64,000 nt of DNA, from NCBI GenBank assembly GCA_009829735.1, contig CM020619.1, positions 27,368,063 through 27,432,062 of the forward strand, in the 5' to 3' direction. This document shows, piece after piece, positions 40,177 to 52,200 of this stretch (within the stretch, counting starts at the first letter, position 1; each line of letters starts with the position of its first letter). The position numbers were made by a program, and so were the translations under genes. Source of the DNA: Pyropia yezoensis (taxonomy: Eukaryota; Rhodophyta; Bangiophyceae; Bangiales; Bangiaceae). The notes beneath the pieces are model-generated. The model was not told the DNA's origin and did not search any database. It saw only the letters and a program-made list of their open reading frames with translations.

Positions 40177-43100
40177 TTACAGTAGGCGTCGTCGCCTCAT
40201 GTAAGGCATGAGTAGTTGGCGGGGTATATTCGCCGCCTGTTCCCAGGTGGGTGAGTCGTATCCGACCCACATAACCTTGACGTACCAGGGTCCTGGTATG
40301 TCCGGGTCGGTGTGTCCGACCACGCTCTCTACTTGGTATGGAATCCCATCCGGTCCCACCGGGTCATCCGACCGGTGGGTTGTAAGAGCTTCATGTAGCA
40401 ACCCAGCCGGTACCGGCTGAGGCTGTTCCGGCTTCGGAGCAGGTGTGACATCATTCATACTGATGCGTTGGATCTCCGTATCGGAGTGTAAGATAACAGA
40501 GTGGTCATCTCTGTCGAGGATCTGGTACGGTCCCTTGACCGGTTGCATAAGCTTGTTCCCTCGGAACTTCTGGTGTCTGATATAGACCCAGTCACCTGTT
40601 ACCAGGGTTGCGTTGCGCACCCGTAGTCGGGCGTCGAAGTTCTTCTTATACCGAAGTTGTGTTCTGTCAAGGGCACCCTTGAGCTTAGGAATCATCCACG
40701 ATAGCTTGGCCAACCAAGCTAGGTGGATGCGTTCGGCGGGTCGGCCCTTCGGTGTATCATACCGAGTGCACCTGCCGGGTGGCAGCGTCAGGTTACCGAC
40801 GCCTAGTGGCATGACCCACTCCAGCGGAGCAATGTTTGTGCTCCGATGTGGCCTGGCATTGTATGCCAGGGTGAGTACGGACAGAAGCCTGTCCCAAGTG
40901 TTCGTGTGCTCGGCCACGTAGCACTGTAGCATCTTTACGATGGTGCGGTTGAACCGCTCCACCTGCCCGTTGGACTGCGGGTGGTAGTCGGATGCCCGAC
41001 GTGGTTCGATACCGAACATGCCCAGGACCTTCGTGCAGAATGCCGACGTAAGGTTTGCTCCGTTATCGGAGAGGAGTTGCTTCATGACTCCGTATGCACT
41101 GATCCAGTGGTCAACCACTGCGTTCATGATCGTGTATGCCGTATCATTCGGGATGGCTGCCGCTCTTGACAGCTTAGTGAAGCGGTCAGACATGACCAGG
41201 ATGTACCTGTTCCCTTCTTCCGTTATCGGAAGTGGCCCGAGTATGTCGATAGCGACTTGCTCGTTGGGCCCATCAGGTGGGAATAGCTTCATGGCAGACG
41301 GCTGCCTATGTAGACTCATGCGGTTACGTGCACAGGGGTGGCATCCCCTTACGTGGTCGACCACGTCGACGGCCATTGCTGGCCAGTAGAAGAACCTTCG
41401 CATTGCTGCGAACATACGTGAACCCCCCGGGTGTCCGGCTGTAGGGTTCTCATGTTCTCGTTCCATGACGGCTTGCCGTAAGGACACGGGAACCACGACT
41501 TGATGTCGTCCATCGGCGGGTGCCCGCCGGTATATGAGTCCGTCTTCGTTCTCGGAGAAGATGCCGGCCGTACCGGCCAGGAGGTTAGCACGATGACGTC
41601 TACAGTCATCGTCGTTGGCCTGTGCCTCGCGGAAGTCCGCGAGGGTCAATGGGCACGCAAGGTGTGCCATGGTATGGTCAACCATACCCTGGGTAGCATT
41701 ACCCACCATGCACACCGGTACTACCGGGATGTCCTCGTCCACCGGGCGGGTATCCCCGCTCGGGGTGTCGAGTCGAGACAACGCGTCTCCGAGGTGGTGG
41801 GTTGACCCAGCCTTATACACCGTGCGGTAGTCGTGCTCGGCCATCTTCAGCCTCCATCGGGCTAGCCTCCCATGGCTATCGGAATCCTTGTCACCAAGGT
41901 TGAGGAGCCATCGTAGGGGTTCGTGGTCGGACCTCACGATGAACCTGGAGCCCTCCAGGTATGGACGGAGCAGTTGCACTGCCCATATAACTCCGAGGCA
42001 TTCACGCTCGGTGGCACTATAGTTCCGCTCAGCCGGGTTGAGTGTCCGGCTGAAGTACCCTACCGGACGTAGGTCCGGGATAACGTTATCGGTACCGATC
42101 AACGTCTCTCCCTGTAACAGGGTGCATCCCACTTGTGTATCACACGCATCGACATCGATGACGAAGGTACCCCGTCTATGCGGTAACGCAAGGACGGGTG
42201 GGGCTAGTAGGGTTCGCTTCAGCGACTCGAATGCCTCCTCTTCGCTAGGCGAAGGGGGTTGGAGTACCTTGGGTAAGGTACTGCTCGTAAGAACCGTTAA
42301 CGGTTTAGCTATCCGAGCGAAGTCCTTGACGAACCGTCGGTATACATTGCACATTCCCAGGAAGCTCTTGAGCTGCGTCTGGGTGTTAGGGAACCGGGCA
42401 TCCCGGAGTGCCCGGGTATTGGCTTCGAGTACCCCTAGCTTACCAGGGGTTATCTGGTGGCCCAGATATTCGACCGTCTGTTGGAAGAAGGCGCACTTCT
42501 TCAGACGCAGGGTTACCCCGGCGTTCCTCAAGAGGGTGAGTACCTCGTCAACATGTTGTACATGGTCATCCATGTTACGCGAGAAGACGATGACGTCATC
42601 GAAGTACACTAGGCAGTTACGCCACTTCACTCCAGACAGTATGATGTCGATAGCCCGCTGGAATGTAGCGGGGGCGTTGGACAATCCGAAGGGCATCCTT
42701 AGGAACTCGTACACTCCACTGTGACAGACGAATGCCGTCTTGGGGATATCCTCGTCCGCCACCGGGATCTGCCAGTATCCGGCATTGCAGTCGATGGTGG
42801 TAAACACCGTAGCCTCCCCCAGGGAGTCGATGCATTCATCCATCCTTGGTAAAGGGTATGAGTCCTTCTTGGTAACCAAGTTGAGGCGTCGATAATCGAT
42901 GCAAAACCGAGGGGTTTGATCCTTCTTCGGCACAATAACGACTGGGGCACCCCATTCCGACATCGAAGGTCGGATCACCTTAGCTTCACTCATCCTCTTC
43001 ACTTCTCCATCAACGATCTCTCGTTGCATAGGTCCGCTCGGTGCGGTTGTGAGCGGGCGGGTCGTGCGCCTGGTGCCAGGTCTATACGATGTTGGGTTGC

Positions 43101-44361
43101 CCCAATGGTCCCCAAGGACCCGTCTGTCCACATAACGTCATGCTTTCTTAGCATCCGTCGTACCCCTTCGGCTACCGAAGGGGAAGGTGGTCGAGGTCAG
43201 CCTCGGCCAGTGCCTTCAAGGCCTCTTGGTCCTTTGGCGGCAGGTCCGCCGGAGCCGCCGATGGGTTAGGCTTCCCGTCATCGGTTGCTGTCGCTCGGTG
43301 GTCTCGGCGACCGCCAGTACTTCAAGTGGTTCCACTTGACCTTCCTTATCAGGGGTAAGGATATCTCCTTCGTAGAGTTCGGCAATCCCGAGGATAGTTC
43401 CCTTCGGGAGGGTGACTGCCTTACGGCGATAGTTCGCCATCACTAGGAGGGACGACCCTCCTGCTGGGAGGTCTATGAGACCGTTGGCCATGGTCAACCC
43501 ATGGCGCTTGTACGTCCGTAGGTTGGACTGGACTCTGCAGATGCCTGCGAGGTCGCAGTTAACCGGGAGGACTGTCTCTGACAACGGCTCAAAGCGAGTT
43601 CGCTTGGCCAACCGAAGTGTCTTCGGCTCGACGCTTGCGTACACCTCAGCCACGTTAACGTGGCTTCCTTGTAGCGTCAGGTCCCTGACGATAGCCGTGT
43701 GTCCTCGCTTCGTCCCGTCGGCTTCTTGAAGCTCGACGGTCCTCCGGCCTGGCCGGATTGCATCAACGTGAACGTTGATGAAGGTGCACCCCAGTATGCA
43801 GGGCACCGATAGCGTTTCCACATACCAGGAATCAACTTCCGTGGTGAGATCCCCGATGGTAACCTGCAGCGACATCGCTGCGGTCGTACGAATGAGTCGA
43901 CCATTCGCGTCCTTGATGGTGGGTCCCCGAGTCACTCTGACTCGTGGAAGCCACTTGTCCGGGAGGGTATCCTTCCGGATAAGGTTGGGTCCAGCCCCTG
44001 TGTCCAGTACAGGGTAGTACGATCGTGTCGACTGGGGGTCAACCCCCAGTGTGGCTGATACCTTGAAGTTCTCCAAGGTAAACAACACATGTCCTACACC
44101 GATATCCGGTGTAGCTCGGGCATCCTGAACAGGGCCCTTGTCTGGTTCAACGTGACGGGGCTTCCCGTCCTCTCCTCCCAACCTTGGAGGTTGGTCATCA
44201 ATCCCCTGACGCCGTGTCGTCGGGGCCGGAAGGTGTACCCGGGGGTTGATGCGGCGTCGGCTCAACCGCGCTCTCCGTGGGGCTTTCCCCGCGGTACTCC
44301 GGGGTGGCTTGCTTGGGTGACCCCAGCGCCCCCCGGTCATCCTTCCTCTTACTCGTTTCCC
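40177..44361 (-). pseudogene. pol: Element 3 left copy Pol, frameshifted
   Basis: Nearly identical to the intact pol at 49233-53420, but with three single-base losses in homopolymers close together (CATCGGTT near 43282, the GGGG run near 43183, and GGTCCGC near 43034) that split it into an N-terminal piece ending near 43216 and an RT-to-end piece of about 950 codons. RT (YFDDVIVFSR), RNase H, integrase and the chromodomain-like end are intact. The losses may be sequence errors rather than real mutations. Confidence 0.85.
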
Positions 44362-46528
44362 GCCCTTGGTAGGGTGCTGTCCGCCGGGACATCCGGCTGA
44401 GGAGGTGCCCCCTCGACGGCCAGTACTCCACCTGGAGCTGGCTGCCTACCCGGTGCGGGTCCGGGTGCTCGGGCGGGATACCCCCCGGTGGATGCCTTGC
44501 GTTGCGCCGCTGCCCGCCGAGACTCTCGGGGATGAGTGGGCAGGAAGACACCCAGTGCTGGGGATCCCCACACAACATACACCCGGACGTGCCGGTCCCC
44601 CCTTGAGGTCGCATCGGGGTAGCCCCGTAGCTACGGTTGCCTCCCTCGGGCGCCCGAGTGCCTGCTCCCTGGTAGGCCTTGGGTCCTTGGGTCAACCGGA
44701 ACATGGACTCCCCAACCGGTTGGGTCGGCCCGCAATCTGCGGGGTGCCTCCGTGCGCACCGCCCATGTTGGCAAGGGTTGGTGAGGGTTACCCGTCACCG
44801 GGGAGTACCCCGTAGTCCGCACATACGGGACGCGCCGTCCCGTTCCTTCGTTGACCTGGAACTGGGTTCCAGCCGGGGCGATGTACGCTACCGTACCATG
44901 TTCATCAATCACCGGCGTCGCCGGTAGCAACAGGTGGCCCTGTTGGTCGACTAGAGGGTCACCCTCACCAATAGGGGTATGTTCGGTCGCCACCAGTACT
45001 GGTGCGGCCTTACGTTCCACCTTCTCTTGCCTCGGTACCGGGGTAAGACTGGGCTTGCCTCCCTCACCCTTGGGCTTCGGGGCCAAGGCACACTCCGGGT
45101 GTAGAACCCGGTAGGCGTCCCCTAGGGACTTGCACATATGCATCAGTCGACTGAAGTTCGTCCGTGCCGTGTTGGCGCCCCGTGCGGATATCCGCACGTA
45201 GTTGGGTACTCCTGCGAACAGGATGGCCCGTAGCTCCCCTTCTCCGAGGAGCTTCCCCAGCTCGTAGTCGAGCTCTTGGATCCGGCGTCCAAACATCTCC
45301 TCATCCTCCCAGGACTGGGCGGTGGCAGTGCGAAGGGCCCGATAGTGGTCCTCGCACTTGTCCTCACTGAGGTAGCTGCTCAGCAGCTCCTTCAATATCC
45401 CACGGTAATCCATGGGGGTGGCCGCGACCCTCATTCCCGGCATCGGGGATGCCTGGCGAAGAATGCCTCGCACCCCGTTCATCAACAAAGAACGGGAGGA
45501 TCTCCAGGGCCAGCCCCTCGTTAACGAGCGCCTTGTCTGCGGCTGCCTTGAAGCTAGTCAAGAAGCCGATGACTGCCAACGGGCGTCCGTTCGGCCCCCC
45601 GAACATAGGGACTCCCTTCATAAGGGTCTGCATAGAGCGGATCGCCCGATGCGACGTATTACGCATCGATTCCGATACGGTGGTAGAGCGGTCCTCCAAA
45701 CGATAACGTTCCGGAGTAAGAACCGACCGGAAGACCTCGTTGACGATCTCCGTGTCAGCGTCCTGGATATCCAGTCGCTTAGCCAGTTGATGAGCGAACT
45801 CATCGGACTCCATCCGCTTCAGTAGGCTCGCAGTTACCTGCGCGGTCATAGCTTCCACCACTGAAGATGGTACTTCAGGCGTCGGCACCTCGGGAACCCG
45901 AGTTGCCTGGCCTCCTTCGTCGTGGGGGTACTGCGAGAGGGTACCTCCTCCCCAATAACCGACTCTCCCCCCGGCGTACGTATCCGCGGGTCGTGTCCGC
46001 GGAGTCCGCTTCGGGTGCTCCGAGCGTATCGCTCCGTGTGACTCCGTTCCAACTCTGCCGACGAGTCGGACCCATACCCCATTGTGTCCGGGGGTTGTCC
46101 AGGAGTAGCAACCCCGGGATTGACCCTGGTGGACTCCGAAAGTAGTCCGGCCGGTTCGAACCGTACCGGTGTGGAGGAAACACGACGGGGTCCCGTCGTG
46201 TGCCGTGTTGACATCAACACTGCCATTGCGTCCTCCGTCCGATCTTGACGGGCGTCGAGCCCGGAAAACCGGGCCTCGATGCGGGCCAATGATGCCATCA
46301 GGGAATCCCCTGGTGAAGGAGGCGGCGGAGTGAGGTCGGTCGACGACAGTTGAGGCGGGCCCCCGCCTCCTGCCGTCCGAGCCGTGCCAAACGTCGATCC
46401 GGCACCGGAAAGCATTGGCGTCTCAATGTTATCGATCGGGTTCCCGATCCCGGTTCCCGTAGTCACCTCCGGAGTCGGCGTCGACGCCGATCCGTCCCTT
46501 GAACGTTCCCCGTCTCTTGGGTAGACAT
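44349..46528 (-). pseudogene. gag: Element 3 left copy Gag, frameshifted
   Basis: Matches the intact gag at 53408-55591 with several one-base gains or losses (for example CACCCCGTT near 45472 and CCGTCCC near 46496). The CCHC knuckle (CMLCGDPQHWVSSC), the GNE-stop end and GGGAAAC (44361-44355) are present. The errors cluster towards the N gap. Confidence 0.82.
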
Positions 46529-46733
46529 AGTCACAATCAGTCAACCGACGCAACGACACCACGAATAAGAGAGCGAGGGGGTAGATTGGGGAGAGTAACA
46601 GTAGGTCACAGTCACAGGTAAAACTCAACACAATCGATCAGGTCGCAACACCACGAGTACAAGAAAAGGACCGGATCCCTATCCGTGTGCCAGGGCCGAA
46701 GACGGCGTCACCACAAGGGTGACGGAAACCCGT

Positions 46734-46750
46734 CCCCTGCTGCTCCACCA
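46734..46750 (-). other. Primer binding site, element 3 left copy
   Basis: Minus strand TGGTGGAGCAGCAGGGG, one base from LTR B; identical to elements 1 and 2. Confidence 0.8.
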
Positions 46751-46751
46751 A

Positions 46752-46918
46752 TGTAGCACAATAGGGATCCGTCGCGCGTCCACTCTCAGGGAACACTCAC
46801 CAAGGGGGATCGGCACCAACGTCACCGGGAGGCCAAGGTTGCTGTCCTTGGAGCGCAAGCCACGGGACCAAGATGGGAGCCCAAATGGGAGGGGTTTGTT
46901 GTTCTACCTTGGCCGGCG
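46752..46918 (-). repeat. Element 3 LTR B, partial
   Basis: First 167 bases of an LTR, running into the gap. It shares the CCAAGG variant with LTR C and not CCACGG of LTR A. Confidence 0.9.
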
Positions 46919-47418
46919 NNNNNNNNNNNNNNNNNNNNNNNNNNNNNNNNNNNNNNNNNNNNNNNNNNNNNNNNNNNNNNNNNNNNNNNNNNNNNNNNNN
47001 NNNNNNNNNNNNNNNNNNNNNNNNNNNNNNNNNNNNNNNNNNNNNNNNNNNNNNNNNNNNNNNNNNNNNNNNNNNNNNNNNNNNNNNNNNNNNNNNNNNN
47101 NNNNNNNNNNNNNNNNNNNNNNNNNNNNNNNNNNNNNNNNNNNNNNNNNNNNNNNNNNNNNNNNNNNNNNNNNNNNNNNNNNNNNNNNNNNNNNNNNNNN
47201 NNNNNNNNNNNNNNNNNNNNNNNNNNNNNNNNNNNNNNNNNNNNNNNNNNNNNNNNNNNNNNNNNNNNNNNNNNNNNNNNNNNNNNNNNNNNNNNNNNNN
47301 NNNNNNNNNNNNNNNNNNNNNNNNNNNNNNNNNNNNNNNNNNNNNNNNNNNNNNNNNNNNNNNNNNNNNNNNNNNNNNNNNNNNNNNNNNNNNNNNNNNN
47401 NNNNNNNNNNNNNNNNNN
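46919..47418. other. Assembly gap of 500 N
   Basis: Exactly 500 undetermined bases, a conventional placeholder size. By alignment to the left copy the missing sequence would be about 1.9 kb if the tandem were real. Confidence 0.99.
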
Positions 47419-48753
47419 CGGGAGATTGACTACCCGGCTAGTGCTCGGGATTGCGGCGGCGGCGGAGCCGGTTGCGTTTGGGGAGACGGTGAGCCGTACC
47501 GGTCGTATCCCGACTTTGACTACTACCCGGGGGTACCCCCGTATCTGTCGTTGACGGCTCCCTACCGCCCATGGCGGGGTTGAAGTCGGCGTCGAGTTGG
47601 CGACGTAACCATGGTGTCATGGCGGATGCGTTCCGCACGGATATAACGTGTGCGTTGCAGACCGGCAACGGTCGTGCTCCGGTATACACTCCCGTGCGCC
47701 CGCCGCTATGGCAGGAGGGGTGGGAACCCGCCCCTGCTTTCCGGTTTGACACCGGCTCCTGTCTTCGCTACTTCGGGAGTGTGTTGGCCTCGCGACCGGG
47801 TCCACCCGTTTGCAGGTACCTTCACCCTTGAGGTTACCCCTCGGCAGGCTTCATCCTTCTTGCTGTCCGTCCGCCCGGCAGGGTCGTCTGATTCATCTTC
47901 CGACGGGTGTCCGTCGGCACATCGCGCAGTTGGGCGTGGATCTGATAGCTGCCAAGACCGGGTGGCCCAGGAGTTCGAAGCCCTGCTGGCTGTTCACGAT
48001 GCCGTGAACTGGGCTGGGGTGTTGGCCCTTCCCCCGTACCGGGACCCGCAGGCTGGGGCTTCCCCCTTGCCTCGTCACTCGTTGCGTGTCCGGCGTACTC
48101 AGCCGGGTGAGCCTAGTTGCCAATGGGTGGGCGTCCACCGAGGCCGTTCCTGACCTGGGTATTCCCATGGTTATCCATGACCCTCTTCAGGTCCTTGCTC
48201 CGTGGTTCGGTAACCCGATGCCGGCGGCGGTTGGCCGTCGTCCCCGAGAGTGGGGCTCTGTGGGTGGGGAGCGTGAGGTGTCCCGTCGTCGGGCGGGAGT
48301 ACCGCCGTGGTTACGGTGGAGCCCCTTCGGTAGGGTCCTACCGGGCCTCGTATCAGGTGCCACCGGCTCCGGTGGTAGCCGTGTCGGCTCCTGTGGCTCC
48401 TCTGGCTGCGCCAGTGTCACCTCCCGCCCCTGTCCTACATGACGGGGGTCCCTGTCTCTGGTATGAAGGCGTTGACGCCCTTGTTACCCGCGCAATGCGT
48501 GGGGTCTCTCTGTTAGCTGGGGGATATCCCCCCAGGTGCTGCGCTGGTTGGGTCAGCGCGTTGCTTTGGTGGCGTGCTGGACCGCCTCCAGAAAGATCTG
48601 GAGGACGTGGAGGCTGGCCGCAGCACCCTCGTCCAGCTATGCACCGAGGTAACTCGGGTGGTCGACCGTCGTGACGTTGCCGACCGGTGGAGCACGGAGG
48701 TCTACGCGCTTACGCGTGAGTGGCCTCCCTCGGGCAGTGGGTCTACCCACTGA
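47419..48753 (+). pseudogene. Element 3 right copy antisense ORF, partial and frameshifted
   Basis: Corresponds to 38360-39697 of the left copy, with many one-base indels in homopolymers within the first kilobase (for example at the Gly run near 47448 and near 47806), becoming clean further from the gap. Probably low-quality contig-end sequence. Confidence 0.8.
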
Positions 48754-49232
48754 GGAGTGCTATTGTTTGTGCGGGAGAGGGCCCCGGCAACCCTTATGGT
48801 AGCCGGGTAGTAGTGAGTATAAACTCATCCCCCGCTGGGGGCATTGCTTGCCTCTGTTTGCTGCCCTGGGGAGTACCCCTTCTGGCTCAGTAGTGCCTTG
48901 CCTCCCGTCCAACTTCTTCCGGTTGGTTCATGCTTGGGGAGGTTATCCTCCCTCACTTTGTGTCTTGGCTTTGGGAGGTCATCCTCCCGTGTAAGCCCCC
49001 TAGTTACTTCGATATTATCGAGGTTAGCCTTTACCTTTAAGTTAAGTTATTAAGGTTCAGGTTTTACTTAGTTACCTAAGCTTAGCTCTACTTAGTTACC
49101 TAAGCTTGGTTCGACTTAGAAACCTAAGTCTGATTTGACTTAGAAACCTAAGTCTGCCATAACCATGTCACACCCTACTTAGTAGGTATAAGCCTCACCC
49201 CCCAACAGCCGAAGTCGGTGTCGGTTGGGTTG
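48754..49232. other. Convergent spacer of element 3, right copy
   Basis: Duplicate of 39698-40176, with the same hairpin array. Confidence 0.85.
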
Positions 49233-52200
49233 TTACAGTAGGCGTCGTCGCCTCATGTAAGGCATGAGTAGTTGGCGGGGTATATTCGCCGCCTGTTCCC
49301 AGGTGGGTGAGTCGTATCCGACCCACATAACCTTGACGTACCAGGGTCCTGGTATGTCCGGGTCGGTGTGTCCGACCACGCTCTCTACTTGGTATGGAAT
49401 CCCATCCGGTCCCACCGGGTCATCCGACCGGTGGGTTGTAAGAGCTTCATGTAGCAACCCAGCCGGTACCGGCTGAGGCTGTTCCGGCTTCGGAGCAGGT
49501 GTGACATCATTCATACTGATGCGTTGGATCTCCGTATCGGAGTGTAAGATAACAGAGTGGTCATCTCTGTCGAGGATCTGGTACGGTCCCTTGACCGGTT
49601 GCATAAGCTTGTTCCCTCGGAACTTCTGGTGTCTGATATAGACCCAGTCACCTGTTACCAGGGTTGCGTTGCGCACCCGTAGTCGGGCGTCGAAGTTCTT
49701 CTTATACCGAAGTTGTGTTCTGTCAAGGGCACCCTTGAGCTTAGGAATCATCCACGATAGCTTGGCCAACCAAGCTAGGTGGATGCGTTCGGCGGGTCGG
49801 CCCTTCGGTGTATCATACCGAGTGCACCTGCCGGGTGGCAGCGTCAGGTTACCGACGCCTAGTGGCATGACCCACTCCAGCGGAGCAATGTTTGTGCTCC
49901 GATGTGGCCTGGCATTGTATGCCAGGGTGAGTACGGACAGAAGCCTGTCCCAAGTGTTCGTGTGCTCGGCCACGTAGCACTGTAGCATCTTTACGATGGT
50001 GCGGTTGAACCGCTCCACCTGCCCGTTGGACTGCGGGTGGTAGTCGGATGCCCGACGTGGTTCGATACCGAACATGCCCAGGACCTTCGTGCAGAATGCC
50101 GACGTAAGGTTTGCTCCGTTATCGGAGAGGAGTTGCTTCATGACTCCGTATGCACTGATCCAGTGGTCAACCACTGCGTTCATGATCGTGTATGCCGTAT
50201 CATTCGGGATGGCTGCCGCTCTTGACAGCTTAGTGAAGCGGTCAGACATGACCAGGATGTACCTGTTCCCTTCTTCCGTTATCGGAAGTGGCCCGAGTAT
50301 GTCGATAGCGACTTGCTCGTTGGGCCCATCAGGTGGGAATAGCTTCATGGCAGACGGCTGCCTATGTAGACTCATGCGGTTACGTGCACAGGGGTGGCAT
50401 CCCCTTACGTGGTCGACCACGTCGACGGCCATTGCTGGCCAGTAGAAGAACCTTCGCATTGCTGCGAACATACGTGAACCCCCCGGGTGTCCGGCTGTAG
50501 GGTTCTCATGTTCTCGTTCCATGACGGCTTGCCGTAAGGACACGGGAACCACGACTTGATGTCGTCCATCGGCGGGTGCCCGCCGGTATATGAGTCCGTC
50601 TTCGTTCTCGGAGAAGATGCCGGCCGTACCGGCCAGGAGGTTAGCACGATGACGTCTACAGTCATCGTCGTTGGCCTGTGCCTCGCGGAAGTCCGCGAGG
50701 GTCAATGGGCACGCAAGGTGTGCCATGGTATGGTCAACCATACCCTGGGTAGCATTACCCACCATGCACACCGGTACTACCGGGATGTCCTCGTCCACCG
50801 GGCGGGTATCCCCGCTCGGGGTGTCGAGTCGAGACAACGCGTCTCCGAGGTGGTGGGTTGACCCAGCCTTATACACCGTGCGGTAGTCGTGCTCGGCCAT
50901 CTTCAGCCTCCATCGGGCTAGCCTCCCATGGCTATCGGAATCCTTGTCACCAAGGTTGAGGAGCCATCGTAGGGGTTCGTGGTCGGACCTCACGATGAAC
51001 CTGGAGCCCTCCAGGTATGGACGGAGCAGTTGCACTGCCCATATAACTCCGAGGCATTCACGCTCGGTGGCACTATAGTTCCGCTCAGCCGGGTTGAGTG
51101 TCCGGCTGAAGTACCCTACCGGACGTAGGTCCGGGATAACGTTATCGGTACCGATCAACGTCTCTCCCTGTAACAGGGTGCATCCCACTTGTGTATCACA
51201 CGCATCGACATCGATGACGAAGGTACCCCGTCTATGCGGTAACGCAAGGACGGGTGGGGCTAGTAGGGTTCGCTTCAGCGACTCGAATGCCTCCTCTTCG
51301 CTAGGCGAAGGGGGTTGGAGTACCTTGGGTAAGGTACTGCTCGTAAGAACCGTTAACGGTTTAGCTATCCGAGCGAAGTCCTTGACGAACCGTCGGTATA
51401 CATTGCACATTCCCAGGAAGCTCTTGAGCTGCGTCTGGGTGTTAGGGAACCGGGCATCCCGGAGTGCCCGGGTATTGGCTTCGAGTACCCCTAGCTTACC
51501 AGGGGTTATCTGGTGGCCCAGATATTCGACCGTCTGTTGGAAGAAGGCGCACTTCTTCAGACGCAGGGTTACCCCGGCGTTCCTCAAGAGGGTGAGTACC
51601 TCGTCAACATGTTGTACATGGTCATCCATGTTACGCGAGAAGACGATGACGTCATCGAAGTACACTAGGCAGTTACGCCACTTCACTCCAGACAGTATGA
51701 TGTCGATAGCCCGCTGGAATGTAGCGGGGGCGTTGGACAATCCGAAGGGCATCCTTAGGAACTCGTACACTCCACTGTGACAGACGAATGCCGTCTTGGG
51801 GATATCCTCGTCCGCCACCGGGATCTGCCAGTATCCGGCATTGCAGTCGATGGTGGTAAACACCGTAGCCTCCCCCAGGGAGTCGATGCATTCATCCATC
51901 CTTGGTAAAGGGTATGAGTCCTTCTTGGTAACCAAGTTGAGGCGTCGATAATCGATGCAAAACCGAGGGGTTTGATCCTTCTTCGGCACAATAACGACTG
52001 GGGCACCCCATTCCGACATCGAAGGTCGGATCACCTTAGCTTCACTCATCCTCTTCACTTCTCCATCAACGATCTCTCGTTGCATAGGTCCCGCTCGGTG
52101 CGGTTGTGAGCGGGCGGGTCGTGCGCCTGGTGCCAGGTCTATACGATGTTGGGTTGCCCCAATGGTCCCCAAGGACCCGTCTGTCCACATAACGTCATGC

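Larger units (their letters stand above)
36301..46918 (-). mobile_element. Element 3, left copy (Ty3/gypsy)
   Basis: Minus-oriented element: 3' LTR at left (36301-36663), antisense ORF, pol, gag, primer binding site and the start of its 5' LTR (46752-46918), cut by the N gap. The left target duplication GCAAG is at 36296-36300. Antisense ORF intact; pol and gag carry single-base indels compared with the right copy. Confidence 0.9.

Noticed and set aside
42038-42724. Long plus-strand open frames opposite element 3 RT (also 51094-51780)
   Set aside because: They mirror strongly conserved RT coding sequence on the other strand and share nothing with the antisense ORFs near the LTR; frame shadows.
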